Both the position numbers and the translations under genes were made by a program. The notes under the pieces were generated by a model, which did no database searches, was not told where the DNA came from, and worked only from the letters and a program-made list of their open reading frames with translations. From positions 1 through 64,000 of IMG/VR virus record IMGVR_UViG_3300046534_001193: a DNA stretch of 64,000 bases; one strand, written 5' to 3'. Within the stretch, counting starts at the first letter, position 1; the number at the start of each line of letters is the position of its first letter. Source of the stretch: a virus. Positions 29,369-39,200 of the stretch are shown piece after piece.

Positions 29369-29413
29369 AAACAAAACGTCAATAAGTTGCTTGAACTTAT
29401 TGACGTTTTGTTT
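29369..29413. terminator. 20-bp perfect hairpin between tail tube and chaperone genes
   Basis: Arms 29369-29388 and 29394-29413 are exact complements, loop gcttg; followed by T and A-rich sequence on both strands. With the hairpin before it this is a tandem barrier that would sharply lower expression of the chaperone genes relative to the tube protein. Confidence 0.75.
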
Positions 29414-29452
29414 TAGACTAATTTTTCAATACTACACCAGAGGATTTTAATT

Positions 29453-29854
29453 ATGGCATTTAATATGTCAAAAGATAAGCGCGACAGAGTTAGCGAACAA
29501 AAAGGTAGTTGGATGCCTTACGACGAAGACTGCGCGTTTCTTGTAGCTCGAAACAACAACAGTGACTACAGTAAATTTATTAGTAAGTGCCTCCGTGAAA
29601 ACGCATCCAATAAAGGTGAGGATGAAGGCCGTCTTACTGATGAGCAGCTTTTAGAAGGCGCTTCAAATTTTATTTTGTTAGGATGGCGAGGTGTTGTTGA
29701 CGGCAAAAAAGAAGTTCCTTATTCAGTTGAACTTGCTAAATCTTTGTTGGATGAACACGATGACTTGTATCGGGACGTGTCTGTTTATGCCACCGAGCGT
29801 TCAAACTATCTTGTAAAGCGCGACAACAAAGACGCTAAAAACTTAAAAAAGTAA
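29453..29854 (+). CDS. Tail assembly chaperone, G-like
   Basis: 133 residues, helical and charged, by position the equivalent of lambda gpG. It ends LKK followed by TAA at a slippery A AAA AAG (29845-29851). Tail chaperones coat the tape measure during assembly and are absent from the finished virion. No coiled coil or membrane segment. Confidence 0.75.
   Translation: MAFNMSKDKRDRVSEQKGSWMPYDEDCAFLVARNNNSDYSKFISKCLRENASNKGEDEGRLTDEQLLEGASNFILLGWRGVVDGKKEVPYSVELAKSLLDEHDDLYRDVSVYATERSNYLVKRDNKDAKNLKK
29845..29851 (+). promoter_or_regulatory. -1 ribosomal frameshift site A AAA AAG
   Basis: The heptamer AAAAAAG is in the right phase (third base of TTA, then AAA AAG) directly before the stop TAA. 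A -1 slip gives GTA ACC GAG TGG after AAG and continues in the frame of the next gene to 30213. AAAAAAG is the classical slippery heptamer of dnaX. Expected fusion is about 253 residues. Confidence 0.75.
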
Positions 29855-30213
29855 CCGAGTGGTTGATCCAATGGGGATCTCCTGAGAAGCAAAAACTACT
29901 CAAAGAGCACGAAGAGAACTGGGGTGTAAAGCCCCCAGCTCTTTTAAATAAGCCCGAGCTGTACTCTCAAAATGCAGTATACAACACGGCTTTTAATATC
30001 CTAGCTTCTGGACGCCAAAACACCGACAATGTTATAAACCCTATAACGTTTTTAGATGTTTTAGGTTACTGTGATTGCATTGAAGAGTTCGATGGCTACG
30101 AACGCCTTAGATACTGGCAAATGGTAAACGCCTGTGACGTTGCTTGGATGGCTAAAGTCTTAGAGATGTCGTCTGTAAAGACCCAAACTAAAAAACCTAA
30201 TATCCCTACATAG
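29851..30213 (+). CDS. Tail assembly chaperone, T-like part made by frameshift
   Basis: Frame -1 relative to the G-like gene, read as VTEWLIQWGSPEKQKLLKEH after the slip. It has no SD and no ATG at its start (an isolated TTG start at 29863 would be poor), which favours production only as a G-T fusion, as in lambda gpGT. C-terminal part contains LGYCDCIEEFDGYERLRYW and ends in a basic tail. Confidence 0.7.
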   Translation, partial: VTEWLIQWGSPEKQKLLKEHEENWGVKPPALLNKPELYSQNAVYNTAFNILASGRQNTDNVINPITFLDVLGYCDCIEEFDGYERLRYWQMVNACDVAWMAKVLEMSSVKTQTKKPNIPT

Positions 30214-30273
30214 CTAAGAGACGGCAAATGCCGTAAACTTAACGGCTAATTCTCCACCAAGAGTTAATTCCTC

Positions 30274-33200
30274 ATGGCTTTTGACATTAATCTTAATACC
30301 CGCATTGCACGGGCGCAAGTTATAGGACTTAACAGGTCTATAGTCAATCTTGCCCGTGCAGCCGATAAATCTTCTGTCAAAATGCAAGCAGCTTTAGGTG
30401 GAGGTTTTGGCGGCACCGCGCAGCTCAAGGGTATTGAGACCGCAGTATATAGCGTTAAGAACAGCTTGATATCTATGGCTGCTTCACAGCGTATGACTGC
30501 CAATGCCGCTGTCTCTGGACAAACTCGGACACGTATTGCTGTTGAAGAGACTCTTTTGTCTACAGCCAAGGCTGCCACTGAGACAATAAAAGGTAAAAAC
30601 TTAATTAGCAATGCCTACATAAAAGAAGGCGCTATAATAGAAGCCAGCAATAACGCAAAAAAATTGTCTGAGGCTAGAGTTCAAACTGAGCAAGCAAAAA
30701 CTGCGGCTGAAACTATAAAAGGTAAAAACTTAACTACTGGGGCCTACATAAGAGAAGGCTCTATAATAGAAGCTAGCAATAACGCAAAAAGATTGTCTGA
30801 GGCTAGAGTAGGGACCCAGGAGGCAAAAACTGCTACTGAAACTATAAAAGGTAAAAACTTAACTACTGGAGCCTACATAAAAGAAGGCGCTATAATAGAA
30901 GCCAGCAATAACGCAAAAAGATTGTCTGAGGCTAGGGTGCAAACTCAGCAAGCAAAAACTGCTACTGAAACTGTCAGAGCTAAACGTATAGAGACAGCTG
31001 CAGCAGCAGCTAATGCTGCTGCAGCACAAGCCGCCGCCGCTAGGATAATAGCCGCTCAAAGAAGAACTGACGCCGCACTTTTGTCTAGTCAAACAAGATC
31101 TATGGCTGCCACTACAGTTGCCGGATTTAACAGCGCCAACCAAGGTGCGGCAGCTCTACGCTCTACCTTAGGCGCCCTAGGTGCCAGCTTTGGTATATTC
31201 TCAGCAAGCACTCTGCTTGTAGCGACTAGCACATTTATGCTGGTTAGAGCATTTAAAAGCACTGTCACTGTCGGCGCCGAACTTGAAAACTCTATGCAAA
31301 GAGTTTATGCGGTTACCGGATCTCTTGGCCAAATAGCAGGAGAAGTTACACCTGCAATGCAGATGCTTAGTTCTGCTGTTAGAGACGTTGCTAAAGGCAC
31401 CATATTTACTTCTACAGAAGTTGCGCAAGGTGCGATCAGATTTGCCCAAGCAGGTTTTAGTGCGGCTAACACCGCTAGTGCTTTGAATGCTACTGCCGCG
31501 CTTGCCACTATCGGTATGACTGATATGGGGCAAGCCGCCAATACGGTTACCAGCATACTTAACTCTTTTGGATTAGAGGCTACAGCACTGCAAGGTGTGG
31601 TCGATACGATGGCCGTAGCAGTAACAGGCTCTATGTTAAACATAACTCAGCTGAGCAGTGCCTTGAGCTACATAGGCCCCCTGGCTAAGGAGACCAACAC
31701 CAGCTTTACAGAAACCGTTATCATACTCGAGCTTATGGCGGATGCAGGCGTGAAGGCGTCCAAAGCGGGTACGTCATTAAGACGCGGCATGGTCAACTTG
31801 CTAAACCCTACCAGTCGTCAGATGGGTGTTCTTAGAGAACTTAACGTTAGCACCAATAAAGCGTCAGGCGAAATGCGGTCAATGCTAGACATAGCCAAAG
31901 ACTTGGCTACCGAAGGTATTACCCCTGCCCAGCTTTCTCTGCTATTCGGAGCCCGAGCAGTTGCCGCATGGACCCAAGTTATTAATGAAGCCAATGGCAA
32001 AATGATAACTTTTATCGATGCACAAAAAGACATAGCAGGGACATCTTTGGTTCTGCGTAGACAGCTAGAGCAAAACTTGACCGATCAATTCAAGCTGCTA
32101 GTTTCCGCTGTACAAGAAGTTCAGCAAGTTCTTTTTGAACAGTTTGGACCTAGGCTGACTGAGTTAGTTGTGGGCTTTAAAGACTGGGTTACCGAAATAG
32201 GTAATAGCAGGGAAGAGCTAGTTGCTATGGCAACTGCGGCTTATGACACTGCAAGGACTTTAGCTGCAGGAGGTGCAATAGTTGCAGCCGCCGCTTTTGC
32301 TTTCAGTAAATATAAACTAGCCGTAGGCACTGCCGCAGTAACTGCCGCCGTTGGCGGGCTTAATAAAGCACTGTTGGTTACAAAAATTCTTTTACTCGGA
32401 ATTGTTAAGAATCCGATTATAGCCACTTTGTTGACAGCATCCGCTGTGTTTGCTTACTTCCGAAGGTCAGTCGAGGATTCCTCAGGCGCCACTCAAGAGC
32501 AGATAGAGGCTACTAAAGAGCTAGTTCAATCTCAAAAAGATTTAGCTGATGCTTCTGAAAAAGCTGGGCTGGCAGTAACTCGTATAGGGTATCTGGAAGC
32601 TGCCGAAGGTTTACGTTTAGCTACCCAAGCTACGGTAGCTAAAAAGAGGGCTGTCAATGATTTAGCCGAGGCTCAAGTGGTAGCCGCCAATAAAGAGAGT
32701 AAAGCAATTGCTGACCTAACTGCTAGAGCTATGAGGGGTGGGATGCCTTTAGGCATGGTACAGCCTAGAGTATTTACGCCTGCTGACGACTTTGTTGTCA
32801 CCCAGCAAACAGTCAGGCAGCAAGCCATCGCCGAAACTAACTTAGCCCTAGAGAAACAACTAGAGCTTACTTTCGGCGGGCGTGAAGCAACACTAGCTGG
32901 AAGAATGCAAAACCTTCAATCGGGCCGCCAAAGAAATCTTCCTAATGCTGCAAACGCACAACGTTTTCAGCAAATGGCTCAAGATTCGGTTCCCGACGGT
33001 GGAATGCCACAGCAAAGGGCAGCCAGAATCGCGGCCGAAGTTAACGCTCTAACTAAAGACGCCGCAAGCAATCTTATTTTGTTTGACCGTGAAATAAAGA
33101 AAGTTACAGAATCTACTTACAATTTGCGAGTAGAGAGAATGAAAGTTTCTGGTGTTTACTTAGACTCTCCAGAACAGCGGAAGGCCCACACTAAAGCGAT

Positions 33201-34587
33201 AGTAGCAGAAGAATTGGCACTAAAAACTTTGTTAGCCACTTTTAAAGTTAAACCGCCTGTCGACGTTATAAAAGGCACTGCTGAAGCTTTTAAATCCGCC
33301 ACAGCAGATATAGAAGCCACGACTCAGGCAGCAATACTGACTCAGCAACACCTACAAAAGATGGGGCAGTCTACGCCTACAGAGACTTTGCTGGCTGGCA
33401 TTGCTACGACTAGAGACGGTTTGCGTGAAATGAATGCCGAGTTTGAGAGTCAGCGCGAAATCTTGCTGGCTGCTCAAGCTGCAAAGCAGAAAATATTAGA
33501 TACTGTAACAGTAGATCAGGGTAAAGCTGAGTCCACTACGGGTGCAAAGCTGCTCACAGACGCTAACGACGAAATTAATAAAATTAAAGCAGCTATAATC
33601 GAGCTAGAGCAGAAATCGACTGAACAGACTAACTCTTATAATCGGGACCTTTTATCTCAAATTAGGTCGGTCGATCAATTGGCTGATGCTAAAGCCAAAG
33701 CGGCTGCTGCAGATGCCGCAGCATCTGTCGACGAAAGCGCTAAACGCGAAGCCGAAAGGAAAAAAGGAGTTGCCAGTGCAGGAGGTAGCCTGCTAAACGA
33801 TCTTTCTTCTCCATCTGCAAGGCTCCAAGCTGAGGAAGTAGAAAAACTTAAAATACTTGAACAATTTCGCGTATTAGAAATGCAGGCAGTTTCAGGCCAG
33901 CACAAGCAGGAGATGGCTATTGAAGCCGAGTTTTCTTCCTTAAAGTTGCAAATTAGACAGCAAACTTTAGATGCCCTAGCGGCAATAGAAAGCGAAGCTA
34001 TAAACAAGTCCATTTCTGCTTACGAGGACGAGGCGAAGGCTAAAGAATCTATAGAGCTACGAAAAACTCGTGCTGCGTTAAACGGATTTTCTTCGCTCAC
34101 TTCTGAAGGCGCTAAATCTAGCAGAAAGATGTTTGAGTTAAATAAAGCGATCAACGTGGCCAGCATCATAGCCGATACACCTGCAGCTATCTCTGGTGCG
34201 GCTAAATGGGGTTACTCTTTAGGCGGCACACCTGGGGGCATCGCGGCAGGTCTTGCAGCTGCAGCCAACCAAGCTGCATTGCTAAGGCAGGCTAGCTCGG
34301 CTTCTTTCGGCGCGTCTTCGTCAGTTTCTGCGCCTGCTACTGCCACTGCCGCCACACCTGAGACGCCAGAGATAGTCGTACCGCTCGCTAGCGACTCACT
34401 TGTAAACCAATCTACTTCAGCTAGATCTCAAGCGTCCGCACTTCAGCAGCGACCGCAAGGCGACGTAAACATAACTTTAAGCGCTAGTTCAGTTGATACA
34501 GAAGGCATGAGTGAACTCTTACTTAGGCAAGCACCGGTAATTGCGAGTATAGTAAGAGAATCTCAAGCAGAACAAGGTATCTCATAA
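30274..34587 (+). CDS. Tail tape measure protein
   Basis: 1437 residues; sets tail length (roughly 1.5 angstrom per residue, so about 215 nm) and is ejected with DNA. N-terminal region has three 43-residue repeats (TETIKGKNLTTGAYIKEGAI, EASNNAKRLSEAR). Residues about 345-560 match the TP901-type tape measure core (GTIFTSTEVAQGAIRFAQAG, NTSFTETVIILELMADAGVK). Hydrophobic segments lie near 660-730 (AAAYDTARTLAAGGAIVAAA, LLGIVKNPIIATLLTASAVF), and long Ala/Gln/Glu coiled coils follow. The C-terminus (GYSLGGTPGGIAAGLAAAAN) is a typical glycine-rich end. Confidence 0.93.
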   Translation: MAFDINLNTRIARAQVIGLNRSIVNLARAADKSSVKMQAALGGGFGGTAQLKGIETAVYSVKNSLISMAASQRMTANAAVSGQTRTRIAVEETLLSTAKAATETIKGKNLISNAYIKEGAIIEASNNAKKLSEARVQTEQAKTAAETIKGKNLTTGAYIREGSIIEASNNAKRLSEARVGTQEAKTATETIKGKNLTTGAYIKEGAIIEASNNAKRLSEARVQTQQAKTATETVRAKRIETAAAAANAAAAQAAAARIIAAQRRTDAALLSSQTRSMAATTVAGFNSANQGAAALRSTLGALGASFGIFSASTLLVATSTFMLVRAFKSTVTVGAELENSMQRVYAVTGSLGQIAGEVTPAMQMLSSAVRDVAKGTIFTSTEVAQGAIRFAQAGFSAANTASALNATAALATIGMTDMGQAANTVTSILNSFGLEATALQGVVDTMAVAVTGSMLNITQLSSALSYIGPLAKETNTSFTETVIILELMADAGVKASKAGTSLRRGMVNLLNPTSRQMGVLRELNVSTNKASGEMRSMLDIAKDLATEGITPAQLSLLFGARAVAAWTQVINEANGKMITFIDAQKDIAGTSLVLRRQLEQNLTDQFKLLVSAVQEVQQVLFEQFGPRLTELVVGFKDWVTEIGNSREELVAMATAAYDTARTLAAGGAIVAAAAFAFSKYKLAVGTAAVTAAVGGLNKALLVTKILLLGIVKNPIIATLLTASAVFAYFRRSVEDSSGATQEQIEATKELVQSQKDLADASEKAGLAVTRIGYLEAAEGLRLATQATVAKKRAVNDLAEAQVVAANKESKAIADLTARAMRGGMPLGMVQPRVFTPADDFVVTQQTVRQQAIAETNLALEKQLELTFGGREATLAGRMQNLQSGRQRNLPNAANAQRFQQMAQDSVPDGGMPQQRAARIAAEVNALTKDAASNLILFDREIKKVTESTYNLRVERMKVSGVYLDSPEQRKAHTKAIVAEELALKTLLATFKVKPPVDVIKGTAEAFKSATADIEATTQAAILTQQHLQKMGQSTPTETLLAGIATTRDGLREMNAEFESQREILLAAQAAKQKILDTVTVDQGKAESTTGAKLLTDANDEINKIKAAIIELEQKSTEQTNSYNRDLLSQIRSVDQLADAKAKAAAADAAASVDESAKREAERKKGVASAGGSLLNDLSSPSARLQAEEVEKLKILEQFRVLEMQAVSGQHKQEMAIEAEFSSLKLQIRQQTLDALAAIESEAINKSISAYEDEAKAKESIELRKTRAALNGFSSLTSEGAKSSRKMFELNKAINVASIIADTPAAISGAAKWGYSLGGTPGGIAAGLAAAANQAALLRQASSASFGASSSVSAPATATAATPETPEIVVPLASDSLVNQSTSARSQASALQQRPQGDVNITLSASSVDTEGMSELLLRQAPVIASIVRESQAEQGIS
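30574..30960 (+). repeat. Three 129-bp tandem repeats in the tape measure gene
   Basis: Period 129 bp (ggtaaaaac ends at 30600, 30729 and 30858), equal to 43 codons, so copy number changes keep the frame. Copies 2 and 3 are close to identical. Each 43-residue unit would add about 6.5 nm of tail. Confidence 0.85.
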
Positions 34588-34589
34588 CC

Positions 34590-35189
34590 ATGTCTGGAAC
34601 TTTCCCAACTAGTCCCATACCTACAGCAGTCGAGGTGACCTCAGCGTCACCTACGCTTTTGGATATGACTCACTCAGGTCGACGTAACGTTAGACAGCTG
34701 GGCGCTCAAAAGTGGGCGCTAGATTGCTCTTTCCCTAGCACTATGAGCCGTGCCCAGTTCATGCCGTTGTTTGCCTTCGCGCTTAGCCAAGCAGGGCGGT
34801 TTGGAACTTTTTCTTTTGTGTCTCCTGACTTGGCTACGCCCCAAGGGGGCGCTGGCGGAACACCTCGAGTAGCCGGAGCAAGCCAAACCGGCACTAGTGT
34901 AACCACCGACGGCTGGACTCCTAGCACTAATGTTTTAAAAGCCGGTGACATATTAAAATACTCCGGTCACAACAAAGTTTATATGGTGACAGCAGATGCA
35001 GATGCAGACGGATCAGGTGACGCCACTTTAGTCCATTACCCGCCACTGATGGCAGCTATCGCAAACGACGAACTTATAACTGTTATAGACGTCCCGTTTA
35101 CTGTTCAGCTTTCAGAAGACGTTTCTAAATATACGGTCACAGGGCCTTTGCTTTATAATTTTAAAATGTCAATGCTGGAAGTCGTCTAA
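34590..35189 (+). CDS. Minor tail protein
   Basis: 199 residues. MSGTFPTSPIPTAVEVTSAS, SPTLLDMTHSGRRNVRQLGA and FALSQAGRFGTFSFVSPD match a common phage tail protein encoded after the tape measure (lambda M position), with a beta-sandwich at the tail tip. Stop overlaps the next ATG (TAATG). Confidence 0.7.
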   Translation: MSGTFPTSPIPTAVEVTSASPTLLDMTHSGRRNVRQLGAQKWALDCSFPSTMSRAQFMPLFAFALSQAGRFGTFSFVSPDLATPQGGAGGTPRVAGASQTGTSVTTDGWTPSTNVLKAGDILKYSGHNKVYMVTADADADGSGDATLVHYPPLMAAIANDELITVIDVPFTVQLSEDVSKYTVTGPLLYNFKMSMLEVV

Positions 35190-35830
35190 TGCCTAGAAAA
35201 CTGGAATCTGAATCGATAACCGAGTTAGACAAAGACGGCCAATATGTTTTTCACATGGTCGAAATAATACTGGATGACGAAACACTTAGATATACCAATT
35301 CACATTCCGAAGTCTCGTATGAGAGTGAAACGTACACACCGTCTGGCAACCTGATAAGTTTTGGCGACGTTACTGAGACTGAGGCTTTAGTATTAAACTC
35401 GATGGTCTTTAAACTGTCGGGCGTAGACTTGACGCTCTTTGCTCTAACCTTGCAGCAAGACATTGTGAATCGGAAAATAAACCTGTATCAAGGTCTTATC
35501 GATCCTGACACTTACGTAATTGTGCCGTCTCCAATTCGCGTCTATAGCGGCAAAGTTAAATCGATTAGTCTCCAAGAATCGCCTGGCGATAAGAGCGTGC
35601 TAACAGTCAACACTGCGTCAGTCTTGTCGGACTTTGATAAGACTACAGGCCGCAGGGCCAACTCCCAAGATCAAGAAATGTATTTAATTATAAAAGGTCA
35701 GACAGATGCTGCCGATGCAGTCAGTCGCGGGATGGGTACTTTGGCAGGCGACGTCTTTACTCCAACTGTGGACAAAGGGTTTGACGAAGCCCACAAAAGC
35801 AACGTAGACGTTAAATGGGGCAGAGCTTAG
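35189..35830 (+). CDS. Minor tail protein (DUF2163/gpL-like position)
   Basis: 213 residues. VFHMVEIILDDETLRYTNSH, then LISFGDVTETEALVLNSMVF, and RKINLYQGLIDPDTYVIVP match tail-tip hub proteins of the DUF2163-like type that sit between the M-like protein and J. Lambda L coordinates an iron-sulfur cluster, but no such Cys cluster is seen here. Confidence 0.65.
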   Translation: MPRKLESESITELDKDGQYVFHMVEIILDDETLRYTNSHSEVSYESETYTPSGNLISFGDVTETEALVLNSMVFKLSGVDLTLFALTLQQDIVNRKINLYQGLIDPDTYVIVPSPIRVYSGKVKSISLQESPGDKSVLTVNTASVLSDFDKTTGRRANSQDQEMYLIIKGQTDAADAVSRGMGTLAGDVFTPTVDKGFDEAHKSNVDVKWGRA

Positions 35831-36252
35831 CCGTGCTAAGATTTCAAACCATAACACCTAAATGTGCCAGTAGGCTGTATAAAGATCCGTCTATGTTTAA
35901 CAAGATAGCGGCGGATAATTACGCTACTTTAGAAGGCTTAGAAATGCCTAGGGCTGAGTACGTAGGATTTTATTACGGAAGAGCCCTAGCTGCTATTTTG
36001 GTGCTTACAGCTTACAAAGATGGTTACTTAGGGCACGCACAAATACTGCCACAGTACCGGATGAAATTTATAGGATTTGGCAGGGCCTATTTAGAATCTA
36101 AAGCTTTCCGCATTTATGCCACTATCCCAAATAAATATAGAAGCTATCAAAAAATATGTAAAAGGTTAGGCTTTACTAAAGTTTCTGACTTGCCTAAAAT
36201 GTATTTAAAAGAAGGCGTTATTTACGATGGAGAAGAACTTGTTCACGGGTAA
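35815..36252 (+). CDS. GNAT-fold acyltransferase-like protein (P22 gp14-like)
   Basis: 145 residues, overlapping the end of the preceding gene by 16 bp. AEYVGFYYGRALAAILVLTA, AQILPQYRMKFIGFGRAYLE and IPNKYRSYQKICKRLGFTKV follow the GNAT plan: beta strand, Q/R-rich acetyl-CoA loop, and the conserved 'I--N--s---c-+LGF'. Phage P22 gp14 (DUF2824) has this look. In several phages such proteins sit among virion genes. The start could also be a GTG at 35833. Substrate unknown; it may modify the tip proteins. Confidence 0.6.
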   Translation: MGQSLAVLRFQTITPKCASRLYKDPSMFNKIAADNYATLEGLEMPRAEYVGFYYGRALAAILVLTAYKDGYLGHAQILPQYRMKFIGFGRAYLESKAFRIYATIPNKYRSYQKICKRLGFTKVSDLPKMYLKEGVIYDGEELVHG

Positions 36253-36258
36253 ATCGAT

Positions 36259-39200
36259 ATGTTAGGACTAATAGCTTTAGGTGGCTACGCGGGCGCAACG
36301 GCAGCTGTAGGATTAGGTGCTTTGACATTTGGTGCTGTAGCAGGAGCCTTGCTTGGTGCTGCCTTCGTCGTGAGCTTTGTAGACCTTATAACGCCAGAAG
36401 CCGAAGCTGAAATAAAAGGCGTACTGACTACCCGAAAAGGCGCAGTCCAACCATTGCAAGTGATTTACGGCAGAAGGGAAGTGGCGGGCGGTCAAATATT
36501 TTTAGCTTCTTCTGATAGAGAAATCGCTGCAGATCCTCCTGTTTATGAAATTAGGACAGTAATCCGAGAGGGTGGAGATAGCGTCAGCCAAGAAAGCGTC
36601 AATGTGTTCGCTGGCACCGCAGCCTACACTTTACCCAATGCTTTCCGGTGGGTAGTCTACCAATTAGCTGATGGCGATGTGCCGATCGAAGGCCTTGAAA
36701 GCATATACATCAACGACGAATTGCTAGTAGGTTCCAAATATGAAGATTGGGTAAGTTACCGCTTCACTGACGGCAGCCATACCAGCCAACCTTTCACCGA
36801 CCTAGCTGCCGCCGTGCCAGGGTGGACATCTGACCACCTAATATTAGGCACGGTTGGTATAGCCATAAGAATGGAATGGAATAAAGACATATTTGAAGGT
36901 GTGCCTAAGTTCACTTTTGTTTTGAAGGGGACTAAGCTGTTGGACTTGGACGCGCTACCTACGCAGACCAGACGCTATTCAAACAATCCTGCTGAAGCTC
37001 AATTTGACTATTTAATAAATCCTATTTACGGCAAAGGTCTTAGCCCTGTAGACGGTGTAGACCTAAGCGTGGCTTCATTTATAGCTGCGAGAGATTACGC
37101 CAACGATCCTGTTATTGCTTATTCAGGCGGGCCCCAGCACACTCGCATGTCGTCCAATGCAGTTCTGACCGCAGGGTCGACAGTTATGGACAACATGCGA
37201 CAGCTTCTAGTCGGCTGCCGAGGTACTTTGCCTTATATCAACGGCGTATTTAACTTAATGATTGAGCGCGACTACGCTTTTACCGAATACAAAGATGGCG
37301 AAGGCGCAGATTATTCAGAATTTTTTGATTTCAATGAAGATAACATTATCGGTAGTTGGAAAATAAAAGCTGGTGACATTGCTACTCGGTATAACCAAGT
37401 CAAAGTTATTTTTCCTAATGAAGCGAAGCACTTTGAATCTGATTTTGTCACAGTTTACTCCAACACGTTTAGAGCCGAAGACGGCAGGCTCTTAGAGAAG
37501 ACGTTTACATTGACAGGCGTAACCAATGCTTACCAAGCTACGGATACCGCCAATGTCATAATGCGTAAATCTCGACAGCAAATAGACGCCTCGTTTATGT
37601 CAACTCCGCGAGCTAGAAATGTAACTGCAGGTGAGATTGTAACTATCACTCACGCCACGCCTAGTTGGAGCCTAAAGAAGTTCCGGGTATCTAGTATTGT
37701 GCTACTCGCAACAGGGAATTGCAGCGTTACCGTGGCCGAGCACGAGCCGACGGTATACGATTTAACGGTGCCTAATGAGATAGCAACTAGTCCAGACACT
37801 GATTTTCCAGACCCGACTATAGTGGCCAGCTTAGCTGCGCCTACTCTAGTCAGTGACGAGACGGTATTAAAGACAGGCAAAGACGGAACTTTGACTCCAC
37901 AACTTAAAATAACTTGGGTAGCGCCGATCGATCCTTTTGTTGTGGGATATGACGTCCAAATAAAAGACATGTCTTCGACAGATTTGGTTTGGCAAACTGT
38001 CGCCTCACCCAACTCGATAGACTCTGTAACTGTAACCATATCCGGCGTAGAAGAAGGCATTGCTTACGATGTTCGTGTTCGGGCTAGAAACTCAGGTGGA
38101 TGGGTCGGAGCGTGGGCCACAACTGAAAATCATACAATTATAGGGCAAACTTCTTTGCCGAGTAACGTCCCTAATTTCTATATCAGTGGCAGTATTCTGT
38201 CTTGGGAAGCCATCACAGACTCAGACAGAGCAGGCTACGTAATCAGGTTCCAGCCAGGTGTTAATCGATCGTGGGGAGACGCTAACCCAGCTCACGATGG
38301 CATTGTTACTGAGTCACCTCACGATTTGTCCATAGATATTTTTGGTCAAAATACACTTATGATTAAGGCAGTTGATCGAACTGGCAACTACAGCGAGACG
38401 CCTGCGAGCATTATTACCGACTTCGGCAATCCCCTTATTAGCAACGTGTTTGAAGAAGTTGATGATCACGCACTAGGCTTTACGGGAACAATAACAGGAG
38501 CTGCCGTAGTGTCTGGCGATCTTAAAGCAGACAGTCAAACACCTGTAATCTGGGGTAATGCTTTATCCAATATGTACACTAGCAGCTCTGCGGCTATGTA
38601 TGTGGCTGTTCAATACGCTAAGCTGACTTACCTAAGAACTATTACGCCTTCTTTCTCGGCTAGCGGCAACGACTTAGTGATAGAGTCGACTATCGCAGGC
38701 ACCAACTCACAGATTACTTACAGGCCTGAGGCACCAGATTTGATGTGGGAAAGTCTAGATACTCAGCCGATGTGGCAAGATGAGCCTATCAGCATAGTTG
38801 TGAATGGTGATTTTGCTATTGACCATGGTTGGACTCAGCAGAGCGGTTGGACTATTGCAGATGGAAAAGCAAGCAGGAGCAGTGGCGAGTCTAGTAACAC
38901 TAGCATTCAACAAACAATAAACATAGTCTCAGGAACTGCTTATACAGTTAGCTATGACAGAACTTATATTTCAGGCAACGGCCAAACACTTTTTTTCTCT
39001 GAATTCTTGACTGATGGTTCATCTTCTACATTGGCACCATATACCAGCACCACCCAAGAGACAGTTACAGTGACTGGAACTTTTACGCCTACTTACTCTG
39101 GGGCTATGGTTTTAAAATTGTTTGGGATTGGGGATTTCGAGGGCTCAGTAGACAATGTAGTAGTTAAGACGGCTACAGGCAGCACGATAGTCGATAACGG

